IMG/VR virus record: IMGVR_UViG_3300046777_002561
Span: 1 to 50,812 of that record
DNA from: a virus
DNA: 50,812 nucleotides
Reading direction: 5' to 3' (one strand)
Shown here: in pieces, positions 1-7,179 of the stretch
Layout of the letters: each line of letters begins with the position of its first letter
Numbering within the stretch: position 1 is the stretch's first letter
Notes under the pieces: model-generated
Seen by the model: only the letters and a program-made list of their open reading frames with translations
What the model was told of the DNA's origin: nothing
Databases searched by the model: none
Program-made: the position numbers and the translations under genes

Positions 1-111
1 TAAAAAGACTATATTAACAGTTATCCCAACGATATAAACTAACGAAATTATAACAATGTTAATTCTAAAATTCCGTTTATTGATTTCTTCTTCTGTCATC
101 CAGTCTCTTTA

Positions 112-179
112 TGGTGGAGTGGGCGGGTGTCGAACCCGCGTCCGAAACATGTTTCTGCTTGCTTCATACAACTATATCA
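112..179 (-). ncRNA. ssrA: tmRNA 3' (acceptor) half, possible two-piece tmRNA acceptor RNA
   Basis: On the minus strand the segment ends in an encoded CCA (112-114) and contains a T-arm with stem GCGGG/CCCGC around loop TTCGACA, preceded by TTTCGGAC, the signature of the tmRNA 3' end. The acceptor 3' strand CCACTCC requires a 5' partner GGAGTGG or GGGGTGG. The usual one-piece gene would put that partner about 300 bases further inside ahpD, and none is visible there. A TATAAT box at 186-191 would start a transcript near 179, giving a roughly 68-nt RNA, the size of acceptor pieces from permuted tmRNA genes. The coding piece would then lie beyond the left edge. A non-functional remnant or old attachment site is the alternative. 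Confidence 0.6.
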
Positions 180-217
180 ATATTTATTATATGATAAAAG
201 TACGACAAAATCCACTG

Positions 218-733
218 TTACGAATTAAGAACCTTTGAAACTGCTGTAATAACTGAAGCAATTCTTCCAATATCACGAAGTTGTTCTACTGTCATTCCTT
301 CTTTCTTGAGAGTATCATAATGTGCTTTAACGCAGAAATGACACTTACCAACTATGCTTGCAGCCAAACTAAATGCCTCAAATCTTAGTTTAGTTGTTCC
401 ACCGTGGTTAGCAATAGCATTCATGCGAAGTGAAGCTGGTAATCCTTTCAAATTTTCATCACCAGTCATTTCAACATATGGATACCATACATTATTCTGT
501 GCCATAATGCTAGCAGCAGTAAGTGCAGAATTATACTCTGCACCACTATACAGCATTTCAGTCTGGATAAAGGATACCAACTTTCCATTACCTGTAGAAA
601 ATGCTGCCGCCAATGCACAACCCATTGCCACATCACCAGGCAATGAACTACGATTCATTACAGCATCAAGATTTAACTTAATGTCTTTAGCATAATCAGG
701 AATTGCTTCCTTAATTTGATCTACCCAACTCAT
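218..733 (-). CDS. ahpD: AhpD-like alkylhydroperoxidase, partner of AhpC
   Basis: The 171-residue protein matches the AhpD family (carboxymuconolactone decarboxylase fold). Glu119, Cys131, Cys134 and His138 have the same spacing as the catalytic E118, C130, C133 and H137 of Mycobacterium AhpD, in the motif GKCHFCVKAHY. In known systems AhpD's CxxC re-reduces oxidised AhpC, passing electrons from lipoamide. The start is fixed by an ATGA overlap with the upstream 30-residue gene, which itself overlaps ahpC, so the three genes are translationally coupled. It is the last gene before the tmRNA-like element. All key residues are intact, so activity is likely. Such genes are normally bacterial; presence in a T4-like phage suggests acquisition from a host. 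Confidence 0.93.
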   Translation of the reverse strand: MSWVDQIKEAIPDYAKDIKLNLDAVMNRSSLPGDVAMGCALAAAFSTGNGKLVSFIQTEMLYSGAEYNSALTAASIMAQNNVWYPYVEMTGDENLKGLPASLRMNAIANHGGTTKLRFEAFSLAASIVGKCHFCVKAHYDTLKKEGMTVEQLRDIGRIASVITAVSKVLNS

Positions 734-822
734 TCGTCATTATCCTTAAAATATTCAACTAATGTTATTGAAACTATGATAGTTAATAACAAAGATACCG
801 TTATCAACAACCATGGTTCCAT
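730..822 (-). CDS. 30-residue single-span membrane peptide between ahpC and ahpD
   Basis: Translating the ahpC-ahpD gap gives a 30-residue ORF beginning MEPWLLITVS with a hydrophobic span at about residues 4-22 and a charged tail ending KDNDE. Its ATG overlaps the ahpC stop as TAATG and its stop overlaps the ahpD start as ATGA, so spacing and frame are exactly those of a coupled operon gene. I do not recognise a family. The topology suggests an inner-membrane microprotein with the acidic end on one face; it could tether or modulate the peroxidase pair, but that is conjecture. It could also be a mere coupling spacer. Confidence 0.65.
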   Translation of the reverse strand: MEPWLLITVSLLLTIIVSITLVEYFKDNDE

Positions 823-1382
823 TAAAGTGTAGCACCACCTACAGCACGATTACATGCACAAAGTTCGCCAGTTTGTAATGCATCGAGAACACGCAAGGTT
901 TCCTCTGGACTACGACCAACATCTAAGTTATTAACTGTGACATGTTGAATAACATTATTAGGATCAACAATGAAAGTAGCACGCAAGGCAGCTCCTGCTG
1001 ATTCAAAGAAAATACCTAACTGATCAGCAAGGCTTTTTGATACCCAATCATCATTGCGACGTTGTGTATCGGCAAACATCCAGGAATTAGTTTTCTTTAG
1101 ATCTTCGTGAGCATTGCGCCATGCTAGTTTACAGAATTCATTATCTGTACTACCCATGAGTAATACTGCATCACGATCATTAAAATCGTTAACAAGTTTA
1201 TCATATGCAACAATTTCTGTTGGACATACAAAAGTAAAGTCTTTAGGATAAAACATAATAATCTTCCACTTACCAGGGAAGGATGTTTCCGTTAGGTCCT
1301 CAAAGGCACCTTCGGGTGTTAGAGCTCCGGGCTTAACACCAACGATATTGAACGGACTTAATTTATCACCAACAGTTTTCAT
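822..1382 (-). CDS. ahpC: AhpC peroxiredoxin (AhpD-dependent type)
   Basis: The 186-residue thiol peroxidase would reduce H2O2, organic peroxides or peroxynitrite in the cytoplasm. Thr50 and peroxidatic Cys53 sit in the motif FTFVCPTE, and the C-terminus has ELCACN with Cys175 and Cys177. That two-cysteine tail matches mycobacterial AhpC (C61, C174, C176), the class regenerated by AhpD rather than AhpF, and an ahpD lies just downstream. An SD (GGAG) precedes the ATG at 1382. The length is normal for the family. The gene sits in a leftward run between a RecB-like nuclease and ahpD. Annotation is secure; the biological reason for carriage (blunting oxidative stress in the infected host) is inference. 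Confidence 0.96.
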   Translation of the reverse strand: MKTVGDKLSPFNIVGVKPGALTPEGAFEDLTETSFPGKWKIIMFYPKDFTFVCPTEIVAYDKLVNDFNDRDAVLLMGSTDNEFCKLAWRNAHEDLKKTNSWMFADTQRRNDDWVSKSLADQLGIFFESAGAALRATFIVDPNNVIQHVTVNNLDVGRSPEETLRVLDALQTGELCACNRAVGGATL

Positions 1383-1408
1383 TTGTTAATTCTCCAAGAA
1401 GGATTTTA

Positions 1409-2068
1409 TTAATAGGAATTATTTTGTTCATACAAATCTCTATAATATAAAAGATCTTTCACCCAATTATCTCTTTTTTCAAAGAAGATCTGAGGTGCAT
1501 CATCTTCTACAGATATCATTATCACTAAGTTTGTTATAGGTCTTTTAGTTCTCTCTTCATACATGATAGCATAAGCAGCACATTGCATAAAGTAGGAATG
1601 TATCCATTCCTTTTTCTTTGCTTTGGAAGCAGTTTTAAAGTCTATAACTGATAACCTTCCATCATATTCTGCAATGCAATCTACCGTTCCTGCTAACCTC
1701 AAATGATCTGAATAAAGAGGTCTTTCCTGAACATGGATATTATCTATGTTTTCTAGGTATGGTTCCAATGAAAAAAATCTATTGAGATCTAAGTTATTTT
1801 CTATCGGCCTATCTTCATTCTTTAAGTATGACTCTATAATAGAATGAATTTTAGTTCCACGTTTAGTAGCAGCTACACTTATTCTATTAGCTTCTTCGTT
1901 ACCTACTCTTTTTCTCCAGGCAACGATTGCATCTTTATTATGTGCAGAAAGAACAGTAGTGACAGACGGGTATTTATTACCCGTTGCTGTCTCATACAAC
2001 CGCTTACTTTCTAGATTTACTTGCTTGATTGAAGGTAGGTCAATATTTACATGATTAAAGTGTTTCAT
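1409..2068 (-). CDS. RecB/Cas4-like PD-(D/E)XK exonuclease
   Basis: The 219-residue protein has the RecB-family nuclease pattern: RGTKIH with His75, Glu115, then Asp130 in AGTVDCIAEY and the Asp143-x-Lys145 pair in VIDFKTASK. These acidic residues and lysine bind Mg2+ and cut DNA in the superfamily. Stand-alone proteins of this size are common in T4-like phages, where they probably serve DNA processing or recombination. It ends a few bases before the ahpC leader. No Cas4 iron-sulphur cysteine cluster is visible, so an exonuclease without the cluster is likelier than a true Cas4. Confidence 0.85.
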   Translation of the reverse strand: MKHFNHVNIDLPSIKQVNLESKRLYETATGNKYPSVTTVLSAHNKDAIVAWRKRVGNEEANRISVAATKRGTKIHSIIESYLKNEDRPIENNLDLNRFFSLEPYLENIDNIHVQERPLYSDHLRLAGTVDCIAEYDGRLSVIDFKTASKAKKKEWIHSYFMQCAAYAIMYEERTKRPITNLVIMISVEDDAPQIFFEKRDNWVKDLLYYRDLYEQNNSY

Positions 2069-2069
2069 T

Positions 2070-2702
2070 TTATGTCTGTAAGACCTCTAGTGCATGATTG
2101 TAATGCTTAATGCGGTCATCTAGTCCAATGAAACCACCATTAATTCTTTTTGTCATCATTCTTATATCTTGTGAATCAGCGAATGCATTTAATTTATTAG
2201 CATACCAGAACCAGCACGCTGAATGCAACGCATAATATGGCTGAGCAAGAACATCTGGTTGCTCTAGTAATGTTTCATCTTCAAATAAGAATTGACTGCA
2301 GCGACGATAGTTATCTTTTCCAGTCAATTGGATAAGGCCACGTCCTCTAAACTTATACCCTTCGCCTGAAGATTCTGGTCCATTGCCCATTCTTCCACCA
2401 TAGACACGATTGGCGATCTTTTCTGGTTGTCTGTGATATTGTTGAGCAATCTCTGGACTAGGAAAGTACTTAGGAAAGATTTTTCTTAGACCATCTGCAG
2501 AATAATTTAGATTTTCAGAAAGAGCAGTGAATCCAGCTGATTCATGTGAACACTGAGCAATAAATGCAGCTACCCTTGCAACATCACTAATATGATATTG
2601 TGGAAGTGCATCAACCATTGAATCATACCATTCATCATGGTTCTTAACTCTTGGCAATAGTGCTCTAACGTGATCGACTGTAAAGTCAAAATCAAAACTC
2701 AT
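2070..2702 (-). CDS. GH19 (chitinase-like) endolysin
   Basis: The 210-residue protein matches glycoside hydrolase 19 lysozymes. The proposed catalytic glutamates are Glu54 in CSHESAGF and Glu63 in SENLNY; family signatures YGGRMGN, GRGLIQLTG and INGG follow. It would cleave peptidoglycan glycan strands at lysis. There is no signal peptide or TM segment, so release would depend on a holin. It starts with an ATGA overlap to the upstream gene. Length is typical of single-domain phage endolysins of this family. Confidence 0.92.
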   Translation of the reverse strand: MSFDFDFTVDHVRALLPRVKNHDEWYDSMVDALPQYHISDVARVAAFIAQCSHESAGFTALSENLNYSADGLRKIFPKYFPSPEIAQQYHRQPEKIANRVYGGRMGNGPESSGEGYKFRGRGLIQLTGKDNYRRCSQFLFEDETLLEQPDVLAQPYYALHSACWFWYANKLNAFADSQDIRMMTKRINGGFIGLDDRIKHYNHALEVLQT

Positions 2703-3286
2703 TTAACTCCTCCCGTTACTTTTGCTAATCTCTTATTTTCTCTCTTATCTACAGGATGTTCCCAAGTTTCACGATGATTCCAAACTAAACTACCTTCACG
2801 ATGTCGTTCGTTATTATGGTTAACAGAACGATCAACTTGGGTTACCTTCTTACCACTACCACTTAAATGAAATCTAAGCATGGTTCTATATCCAGGCTTT
2901 TCTTTATCAACGTACTTATTTGGACCATGAACTGCATAAACAGATTCAAACCCATGACGTCTTTCAAACTTAAAACCTACCTGGGCCCCTAAACTCATTT
3001 GCGGAGAGATATGTTTTCGAAATTGATCATGCTTGGCAATCAAAAGAGCTTTGGGTCGACCAATACGAGCTTCTAAATCATGGTAAGACATTACATCAGT
3101 ATGCTCATCTGGCTTACTATAGGATGTACTTACGCCCTCATTAGTAGCTTTTTTTATCTGATCAGCAGTAGGCGCACCCTTAGAAAAAGGTTTACGCATT
3201 CGTTCACCAGAGCCAGCCTTAATCCGTGCTCTCTTTGCATGAATGTTAGCCCAAAGCCCTTCTCTAAGTTGAGCGAGTGTTTTCAT
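2699..3286 (-). CDS. Conserved phage protein with AGSGERMRKP motif
   Basis: The 195-residue basic protein begins with a lysine/arginine-rich stretch containing IKAGSGERMRKP and SKGAPT, a module I recognise at the N-termini of diverse proteins of T4-like phages of aquatic bacteria, with no assigned function. The remainder (residues 60-195) looks globular and polar. It is coupled to the endolysin by an ATGA overlap and lies just downstream of the S8-type protein, which suggests late expression. The role is unknown; virion association is a guess. Confidence 0.75.
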   Translation of the reverse strand: MKTLAQLREGLWANIHAKRARIKAGSGERMRKPFSKGAPTADQIKKATNEGVSTSYSKPDEHTDVMSYHDLEARIGRPKALLIAKHDQFRKHISPQMSLGAQVGFKFERRHGFESVYAVHGPNKYVDKEKPGYRTMLRFHLSGSGKKVTQVDRSVNHNNERHREGSLVWNHRETWEHPVDKRENKRLAKVTGGVK

Positions 3287-3300
3287 ATTTATCTGTGATT

Positions 3301-5331
3301 TTATGAAGTTATTGTTAAATTAAAAGAAGCAGATAATGAAGTAGTAGGACCTTGAACTACAGGTAAATTTTGTCCAGTAGGTTCCTGTAAAGTTACCGTG
3401 CTTGCTGTTGCTTGAATAGTTCCACTAAATCCACCAGTCCTTACTTGAATGATGGATGTTTTTGATCCTTCAAATAAAGAAGATAAGGTTCTTGTAAATG
3501 TTGCTGAATTACTATTTACAGTTATTGCACGTTGAATGCTGCCATCAGCAAAATCAAAAATGGTAGATGTACCACCTTCCGTGATATAGAGTGTAGAACC
3601 ATCAGGTACATTAGTAGTAGTAATAGTAAACGTTACACTTTCGTCATTACTGATAGATGATTCGCTTGCAGAAATTGAAAATGTAGATTCAGGTAAAAAA
3701 AGTGTTTTATTATATCCAAATAAATTAAATCCCTCAGTTCCATTTATTGCGTTTGATTTAGCTATGGATTTAATATATGAAACCATGTCTCCGTGGGACA
3801 TATTCGGTTTTAATTCAAGTATACAAGCTATAACACTAGCCACTACTGGGCAGGCAGCACTAGTTCCTCCGAATGTTGATACTTTATTAGTAGAATTTCT
3901 AGGATCATTATCTACATACCAAGGTGCTGTAGAGACACTATCTAACGTTGCTGATATGGTTTCAGAACCAGGTGCTATAATAGTTATTCCTGGTCCTCTA
4001 GCACTCGATGCAATTAGATATAGATCTGATCCTAGATTTCCCGCTAAAATTGGGTTAGAAGAAGCATATTCACTTCGATTAATATAATAAGTAGTACCAC
4101 CATTAAATACTAAAGTATTGTTAAAATCAGCATGACTACTGTCTACAAGTCTTCTATATGAATTACCTGCTGAAAAAACCATTATTACACCATCATTTAT
4201 AGCATCTGTTATATCGGCATTCTCTGCAGTATTAGCTGTGGCTACTCCTACTTTATAATTCTTAGTTTTGTCTGGGTCACTACCGCCACCACCTCCCAAC
4301 CATACAACTGGTATGACTATATCAGGAAATCCTAAGTCTTGTAGAGTAACGGTGCCGTTCCACCAATTGCTTGATTTATACTCTTCGTATAAATTTTCAG
4401 GTACTCCAGGTTTAAGTGACCATGGGCCATAATATGACGTTCCCCTATAGTTTATTGTAACTGGCCCACCGCCAGATCCCTCGGTATTTAATTCATATAT
4501 TGAAAAAAAGAATTGAGAATTAACACTAGTATGACACACAGATGGTTTAGTTGTTAATAAATCACCATCTAAGTTAATTTTTTTCCAATTATGATATTGA
4601 CGAACGTAATCTAATTTTGTACTATATACAGGGTTATTATTTTGATCATAAGAGACACCAGTTGGTGTACCGTTGATTATTGTTGATTTTCTAGCAAAAC
4701 TATATCTACTTCCTGCTGCTAGACTAGAACATTGTTGAGCGTGATCACTATAGTAATCATTAGCGCTATACACATATAAGTTATTATTAAGGCCATCCCC
4801 TCCGTTTAAACCAAAACCATACCAATTAATTAGATTTAATCTAGAGTTACCAGTTCCATCATAATTTTCAGCCCATTCAACTCCAGTTGGTTGTATTAAA
4901 GCTTCGACGTTTATTACATCAACTCCTTTACCAGAGGTATTTCTTGATACAGTTTCAATTTTAGGCTGAAATAATTGGTAAGGGGTCGGTGTTTCTGAAG
5001 TACAAAACGATAAATGCCAACTTTGCCTGTCAGCAACATCTTGATAAACATTACCAAAATCTCCTGTTACTGACCAACTCGGAGTTATATTTATTTTGGG
5101 TTGTAAATGTGAAGGTATATCAACATCCCAAACTCTGGGATCTTGTTTAATTTGATCAGCTTCTTCTTTAGTTAACAAATAATGAGTATTCCTGCTAATA
5201 GGTCTACGATTAACAACTTCTACAGCACGATCTGGAATAAAAAGATTGCCACCAGGCGTTTCCATATCTTGATAAAAATCATCAAGATCTTCGTGCTTGT
5301 GTAGTGTTACAATATATTCTTTTAGTTCCAT
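3301..5331 (-). CDS. Subtilisin-like (S8) serine protease domain protein, probably virion-associated
   Basis: The 676-residue protein has an S8-fold core at roughly residues 130-545 and a Ser/Thr-rich beta domain after that. With the ATG at 5331, the His motif is DHAQQCSSLAAG (His197), the oxyanion Asn is Asn390 in SAGNS, and the Ser motif is FGGTSAACP (Ser491). The Asp motif (VDVINVEALIQP) has Glu143 where the catalytic Asp normally lies, so activity may be altered or lost. There is no secretion signal. Start 5331 was chosen over in-frame codons at 5343 and 5352 because it follows the stop of the upstream Ig-like gene. Large S8-domain virion proteins are known in T4-like phages of aquatic bacteria; substrate unknown. 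Confidence 0.82.
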   Translation of the reverse strand: MELKEYIVTLHKHEDLDDFYQDMETPGGNLFIPDRAVEVVNRRPISRNTHYLLTKEEADQIKQDPRVWDVDIPSHLQPKINITPSWSVTGDFGNVYQDVADRQSWHLSFCTSETPTPYQLFQPKIETVSRNTSGKGVDVINVEALIQPTGVEWAENYDGTGNSRLNLINWYGFGLNGGDGLNNNLYVYSANDYYSDHAQQCSSLAAGSRYSFARKSTIINGTPTGVSYDQNNNPVYSTKLDYVRQYHNWKKINLDGDLLTTKPSVCHTSVNSQFFFSIYELNTEGSGGGPVTINYRGTSYYGPWSLKPGVPENLYEEYKSSNWWNGTVTLQDLGFPDIVIPVVWLGGGGGSDPDKTKNYKVGVATANTAENADITDAINDGVIMVFSAGNSYRRLVDSSHADFNNTLVFNGGTTYYINRSEYASSNPILAGNLGSDLYLIASSARGPGITIIAPGSETISATLDSVSTAPWYVDNDPRNSTNKVSTFGGTSAACPVVASVIACILELKPNMSHGDMVSYIKSIAKSNAINGTEGFNLFGYNKTLFLPESTFSISASESSISNDESVTFTITTTNVPDGSTLYITEGGTSTIFDFADGSIQRAITVNSNSATFTRTLSSLFEGSKTSIIQVRTGGFSGTIQATASTVTLQEPTGQNLPVVQGPTTSLSASFNLTITS

Positions 5332-5332
5332 A

Positions 5333-5608
5333 TTATTCTTCATTATCCACAACAGTAACAGTAAAGGAAGTAAGCGAAAGTGTGGAACTTGGTGTTCCAG
5401 TTATAAACCCAGTAGAGGTGTTGAAAGATAGTCCAGATGGTAGGGAAGGGGAAATAGAATAGGTAAAATTGCCTGATCCCCCCATTGCTCGAATAGGTTG
5501 AGCACTGACAGACTCACCTACTGAATAGGTGAGATCAGAATTATTGACCACAAGATAAAACCTAGATTGAATTTTTATATTGTGTAAAAGAATATTATGA
5601 ATAAGCAT
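5333..5608 (-). CDS. Small Ig-like (putative Ig/cadherin-type) domain protein
   Basis: The 91-residue protein has the pattern of bacterial putative Ig domains at residues 35-88: SPSLPSGLSFN, then GFITGTPSS and a closing FTVTVVD strand. Such domains decorate phage virions and bind surfaces weakly. It ends immediately before the S8 protein start, so the two are probably co-expressed. A GATAAATA late-promoter-like box lies 28 bases upstream. No good SD is visible at the ATG, so the exact N-terminus is uncertain. Confidence 0.7.
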   Translation of the reverse strand: MLIHNILLHNIKIQSRFYLVVNNSDLTYSVGESVSAQPIRAMGGSGNFTYSISPSLPSGLSFNTSTGFITGTPSSTLSLTSFTVTVVDNEE

Positions 5609-5610
5609 GG

Positions 5611-5638
5611 ATATAGGGCCAATGTAATGACCCTATAT
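5611..5638 (-). other. Inverted repeat abutting the Ig-like gene start
   Basis: ATATAGGG (5611-5618) and CCCTATAT (5631-5638) form a perfect 8-bp stem with a 12-base loop, two bases upstream of the start codon at 5608. There is no T-run, so it is not a standard terminator. It overlaps the candidate late promoter, so only readthrough transcripts from phoH would carry the full hairpin; it could then occlude the start. Confidence 0.4.
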
Positions 5639-5643
5639 TTATC
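5636..5643 (-). promoter_or_regulatory. T4-type late promoter box, variant GATAAATA
   Basis: GATAAATA on the minus strand differs by one base from the T4 late consensus TATAAATA. It is 28 bases upstream of the Ig-like gene and ahead of the S8 protein, products expected late. It overlaps the phoH stop codon. Confidence 0.4.
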
Positions 5644-6392
5644 TAGTTTCCACCATACCTTTCTTCGTATGCCATTCTAGCTAGAATATACTCTTTTACT
5701 AGAGATGATCTGACAATATCTTCTACACCAAATTCATAGACTTTAAATGAGGGCATCATATCTGCTATGACCATGAACTTTTTGAGTCCTGACAAGTCTG
5801 TCTTCTTATAAAGATCAGTTTGTCTAAAGTCTCCACAAAATATTATCTTTGATCGATCTCCAACCCTTGTAATGATAGAATTTAATTCCATATCAGTCAT
5901 ATTCTGACACTCGTCTACGATAATAATCGCATCATCGAGTGTGATTCCACGTACAAACGATGTAATCATAAACTGGATCACACCTTGTTCGTTTAACCTC
6001 TGATAGGCATCTGCTCTGTGAAATAGAGACCTACAAATTTCTACATAGGGTTCAGTATATACTTCTGTTTTTTCCTTTTCATCTCCTGGTAAATGTCCAA
6101 TGTCTCTAGATGGAACTGCTGACCTTACGATTACAACCTTCTCATAAGGATTTGACTTATCTAACACTTCTTCGAGTGCATGATACAGTGCTATGAAAGT
6201 TTTACCTGTACCTGCAACGCCATGCAGCAACATAATCTTGGCATGATCGTAATCCTCAAATACTCTCCTTTGGTTTTCTGTTAATGGCTCAATTACATCC
6301 ATGTCATCCAATCGTAACTTTAACTTGTTATTAGTTAGAGTCATTCTTGGTGTATTTTCTTGTAATTGCAAATGTTGTTGTTTTTTTGCCAT
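5643..6392 (-). CDS. phoH: PhoH-like ATPase
   Basis: The 249-residue P-loop ATPase has Walker A HGVAGTGKT and Walker B AIIIVDECQNM, followed by FVRGITLDD and IIFCGDFRQTD, all typical of the PhoH family (SF1-helicase-like core). PhoH is frequent in large phages; its cellular role is unsettled, with RNA-related activity proposed. The ATG at 6392 was chosen over one 30 bases upstream because GAGGG lies 8 bases before it. It is separated from the upstream gene by a strong terminator, so it probably has its own promoter, perhaps between terminator and start. psiE, another gene of phosphate-starvation name, lies 0.8 kb upstream. Confidence 0.94.
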   Translation of the reverse strand: MAKKQQHLQLQENTPRMTLTNNKLKLRLDDMDVIEPLTENQRRVFEDYDHAKIMLLHGVAGTGKTFIALYHALEEVLDKSNPYEKVVIVRSAVPSRDIGHLPGDEKEKTEVYTEPYVEICRSLFHRADAYQRLNEQGVIQFMITSFVRGITLDDAIIIVDECQNMTDMELNSIITRVGDRSKIIFCGDFRQTDLYKKTDLSGLKKFMVIADMMPSFKVYEFGVEDIVRSSLVKEYILARMAYEERYGGN

Positions 6393-6404
6393 GTATGCCC
6401 TCGG

Positions 6405-6446
6405 TAAATAAAAAGAGGGCAATAACCGTTATTAGCTATCGCCCTC
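6405..6446 (-). terminator. Rho-independent terminator upstream of phoH
   Basis: On the minus strand a 12-bp stem GAGGGCGATAGC / GTTATTGCCCTC (two G-U pairs) with an 8-base loop is followed by TTTTTATTT. It lies after the zinc-ribbon gene at 6476 and just before phoH, and would end the transcript coming from the psiE region. Confidence 0.85.
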
Positions 6447-6475
6447 CAGGAGTAGTTTATTTTTATTAAACATGA

Positions 6476-6739
6476 TCATCGTCTAGATAGTTTGGATGCC
6501 AAGGTACTTCGTCGGCCATTAGCCGAATGTATCTTAGACAATACCTCTCTAAATCCACCATCTATCGTTCTGACTCCTAGACGAACCGAGTCTCCTACAG
6601 ACGGCGATGTGGTGGTAAAATGTTGTTCGTGATCTAGTGATCCACACTTTGGACAAGGTGTAGCGATACGTTCATCGTAGCTACACCTTAAAGTAAATTC
6701 TTCTTGACATTGATTGCATCTAAGGTCATAGGTTGGCAT
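6476..6739 (-). CDS. FmdB-type zinc ribbon protein
   Basis: The 87-residue protein opens MPTYDLRCNQCQEEF and has a second pair CPKCG, giving a CxxC...CxxC zinc ribbon across residues 8-35, as in the FmdB family of small putative regulators common in bacteria and phages. The C-terminal half is basic (ends KLSRR), compatible with nucleic-acid binding. It is the last gene before the terminator at 6405-6446. Confidence 0.85.
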   Translation of the reverse strand: MPTYDLRCNQCQEEFTLRCSYDERIATPCPKCGSLDHEQHFTTTSPSVGDSVRLGVRTIDGGFREVLSKIHSANGRRSTLASKLSRR

Positions 6740-6748
6740 AATAAATCC

Positions 6749-7033
6749 TTACATTGAAATAGGAACTTCTTCAACAGATCGAAGAATTTTTCTAATAACA
6801 CTTCTAGCATTTGCTGAAAAAATATTTAGGTCTTGTGCTTCGTGTAAATAAGCAAGCACAACACTGGAATCGAGTTTGGCAAGATCATCCTCAGATACTT
6901 TAAATGGAAGATTGCCAAATGCATTGACGCAGAGTAAAGTGATGAACACTTCCTCATCCGAATATAGAGGAATTCGGTAGTAGGTTTTGGAAGGTTTTTC
7001 CCTTACTGGAAAGTTAATTATCGTTGCTGTCAT
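6749..7033 (-). CDS. Hypothetical protein, 94 residues
   Basis: Unrecognised. It starts MTATIINFPV and is predicted mostly helical after residue 40, with no TM span or metal motif. A TATAAATA box lies 25 bases upstream of its ATG, the only gene in this part with a perfect T4 late box, so late expression is likely. It is followed after 9 bases by the zinc-ribbon gene. Confidence 0.7.
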   Translation of the reverse strand: MTATIINFPVREKPSKTYYRIPLYSDEEVFITLLCVNAFGNLPFKVSEDDLAKLDSSVVLAYLHEAQDLNIFSANARSVIRKILRSVEEVPISM

Positions 7034-7057
7034 GGAGTATCGTAGTATTCATAATTG

Positions 7058-7065
7058 TATTTATA
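7058..7065 (-). promoter_or_regulatory. T4-type late promoter TATAAATA
   Basis: Perfect match to the T4 late promoter consensus on the minus strand, in a non-coding gap, 25 bases upstream of the gene starting at 7033. Confidence 0.65.
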
Positions 7066-7068
7066 AAT

Positions 7069-7179
7069 CTAAGATACTAGAAATACAACGATTACTACTA
7101 TAAATGCAAGCTCAATAACAGAAAAATTTAGACTCTGATAAGTGTTAAAAATATATCTTGTAAATTGAGTTTTAGGCAT
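7069..7179 (-). CDS. 36-residue membrane peptide after psiE
   Basis: A short ORF starting MPKTQFTRYI has a basic N-terminus and one hydrophobic span (about residues 20-35, FSVIELAFIVVIVVF region), ending at the membrane. Its ATG lies inside the last codons of psiE (overlap of 8 bases), the standard coupling in this genome. I know no homologue. It could assist PsiE or be an independent membrane toxin or holin-like peptide; no evidence separates these. Confidence 0.5.
   Translation of the reverse strand: MPKTQFTRYIFNTYQSLNFSVIELAFIVVIVVFLVS

Noticed and set aside
112-179. tmRNA fragment as a prophage attachment site
   Set aside because: No integrase or excisionase in the window and the genome is T4-like, normally lytic; kept only as an alternative.
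112-480. A full one-piece tmRNA extending rightward from the 3' half
   Set aside because: The region from 218 on is an intact, well-supported ahpD; no GGAGTGG-like 5' end or tag frame is visible there.
1409-2068. RecB-like nuclease as part of a CRISPR-Cas system (Cas4)
   Set aside because: No Cas1/Cas2, repeats or iron-sulphur cysteines nearby; stand-alone phage nucleases of this type are common.
3286-3293. GATAAATA box at the start of the gene at 2699-3286
   Set aside because: It overlaps the start codon, so a transcript from it would lack the start.
5331-5608. The Ig-like ORF and the S8 protein as one frameshifted gene
   Set aside because: The Ig domain finishes normally at its last strand and the S8 protein has a natural start (MELKEYIVTL) right after it.
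5611-5638. Hairpin after phoH as a terminator
   Set aside because: No T-run follows on the minus strand.
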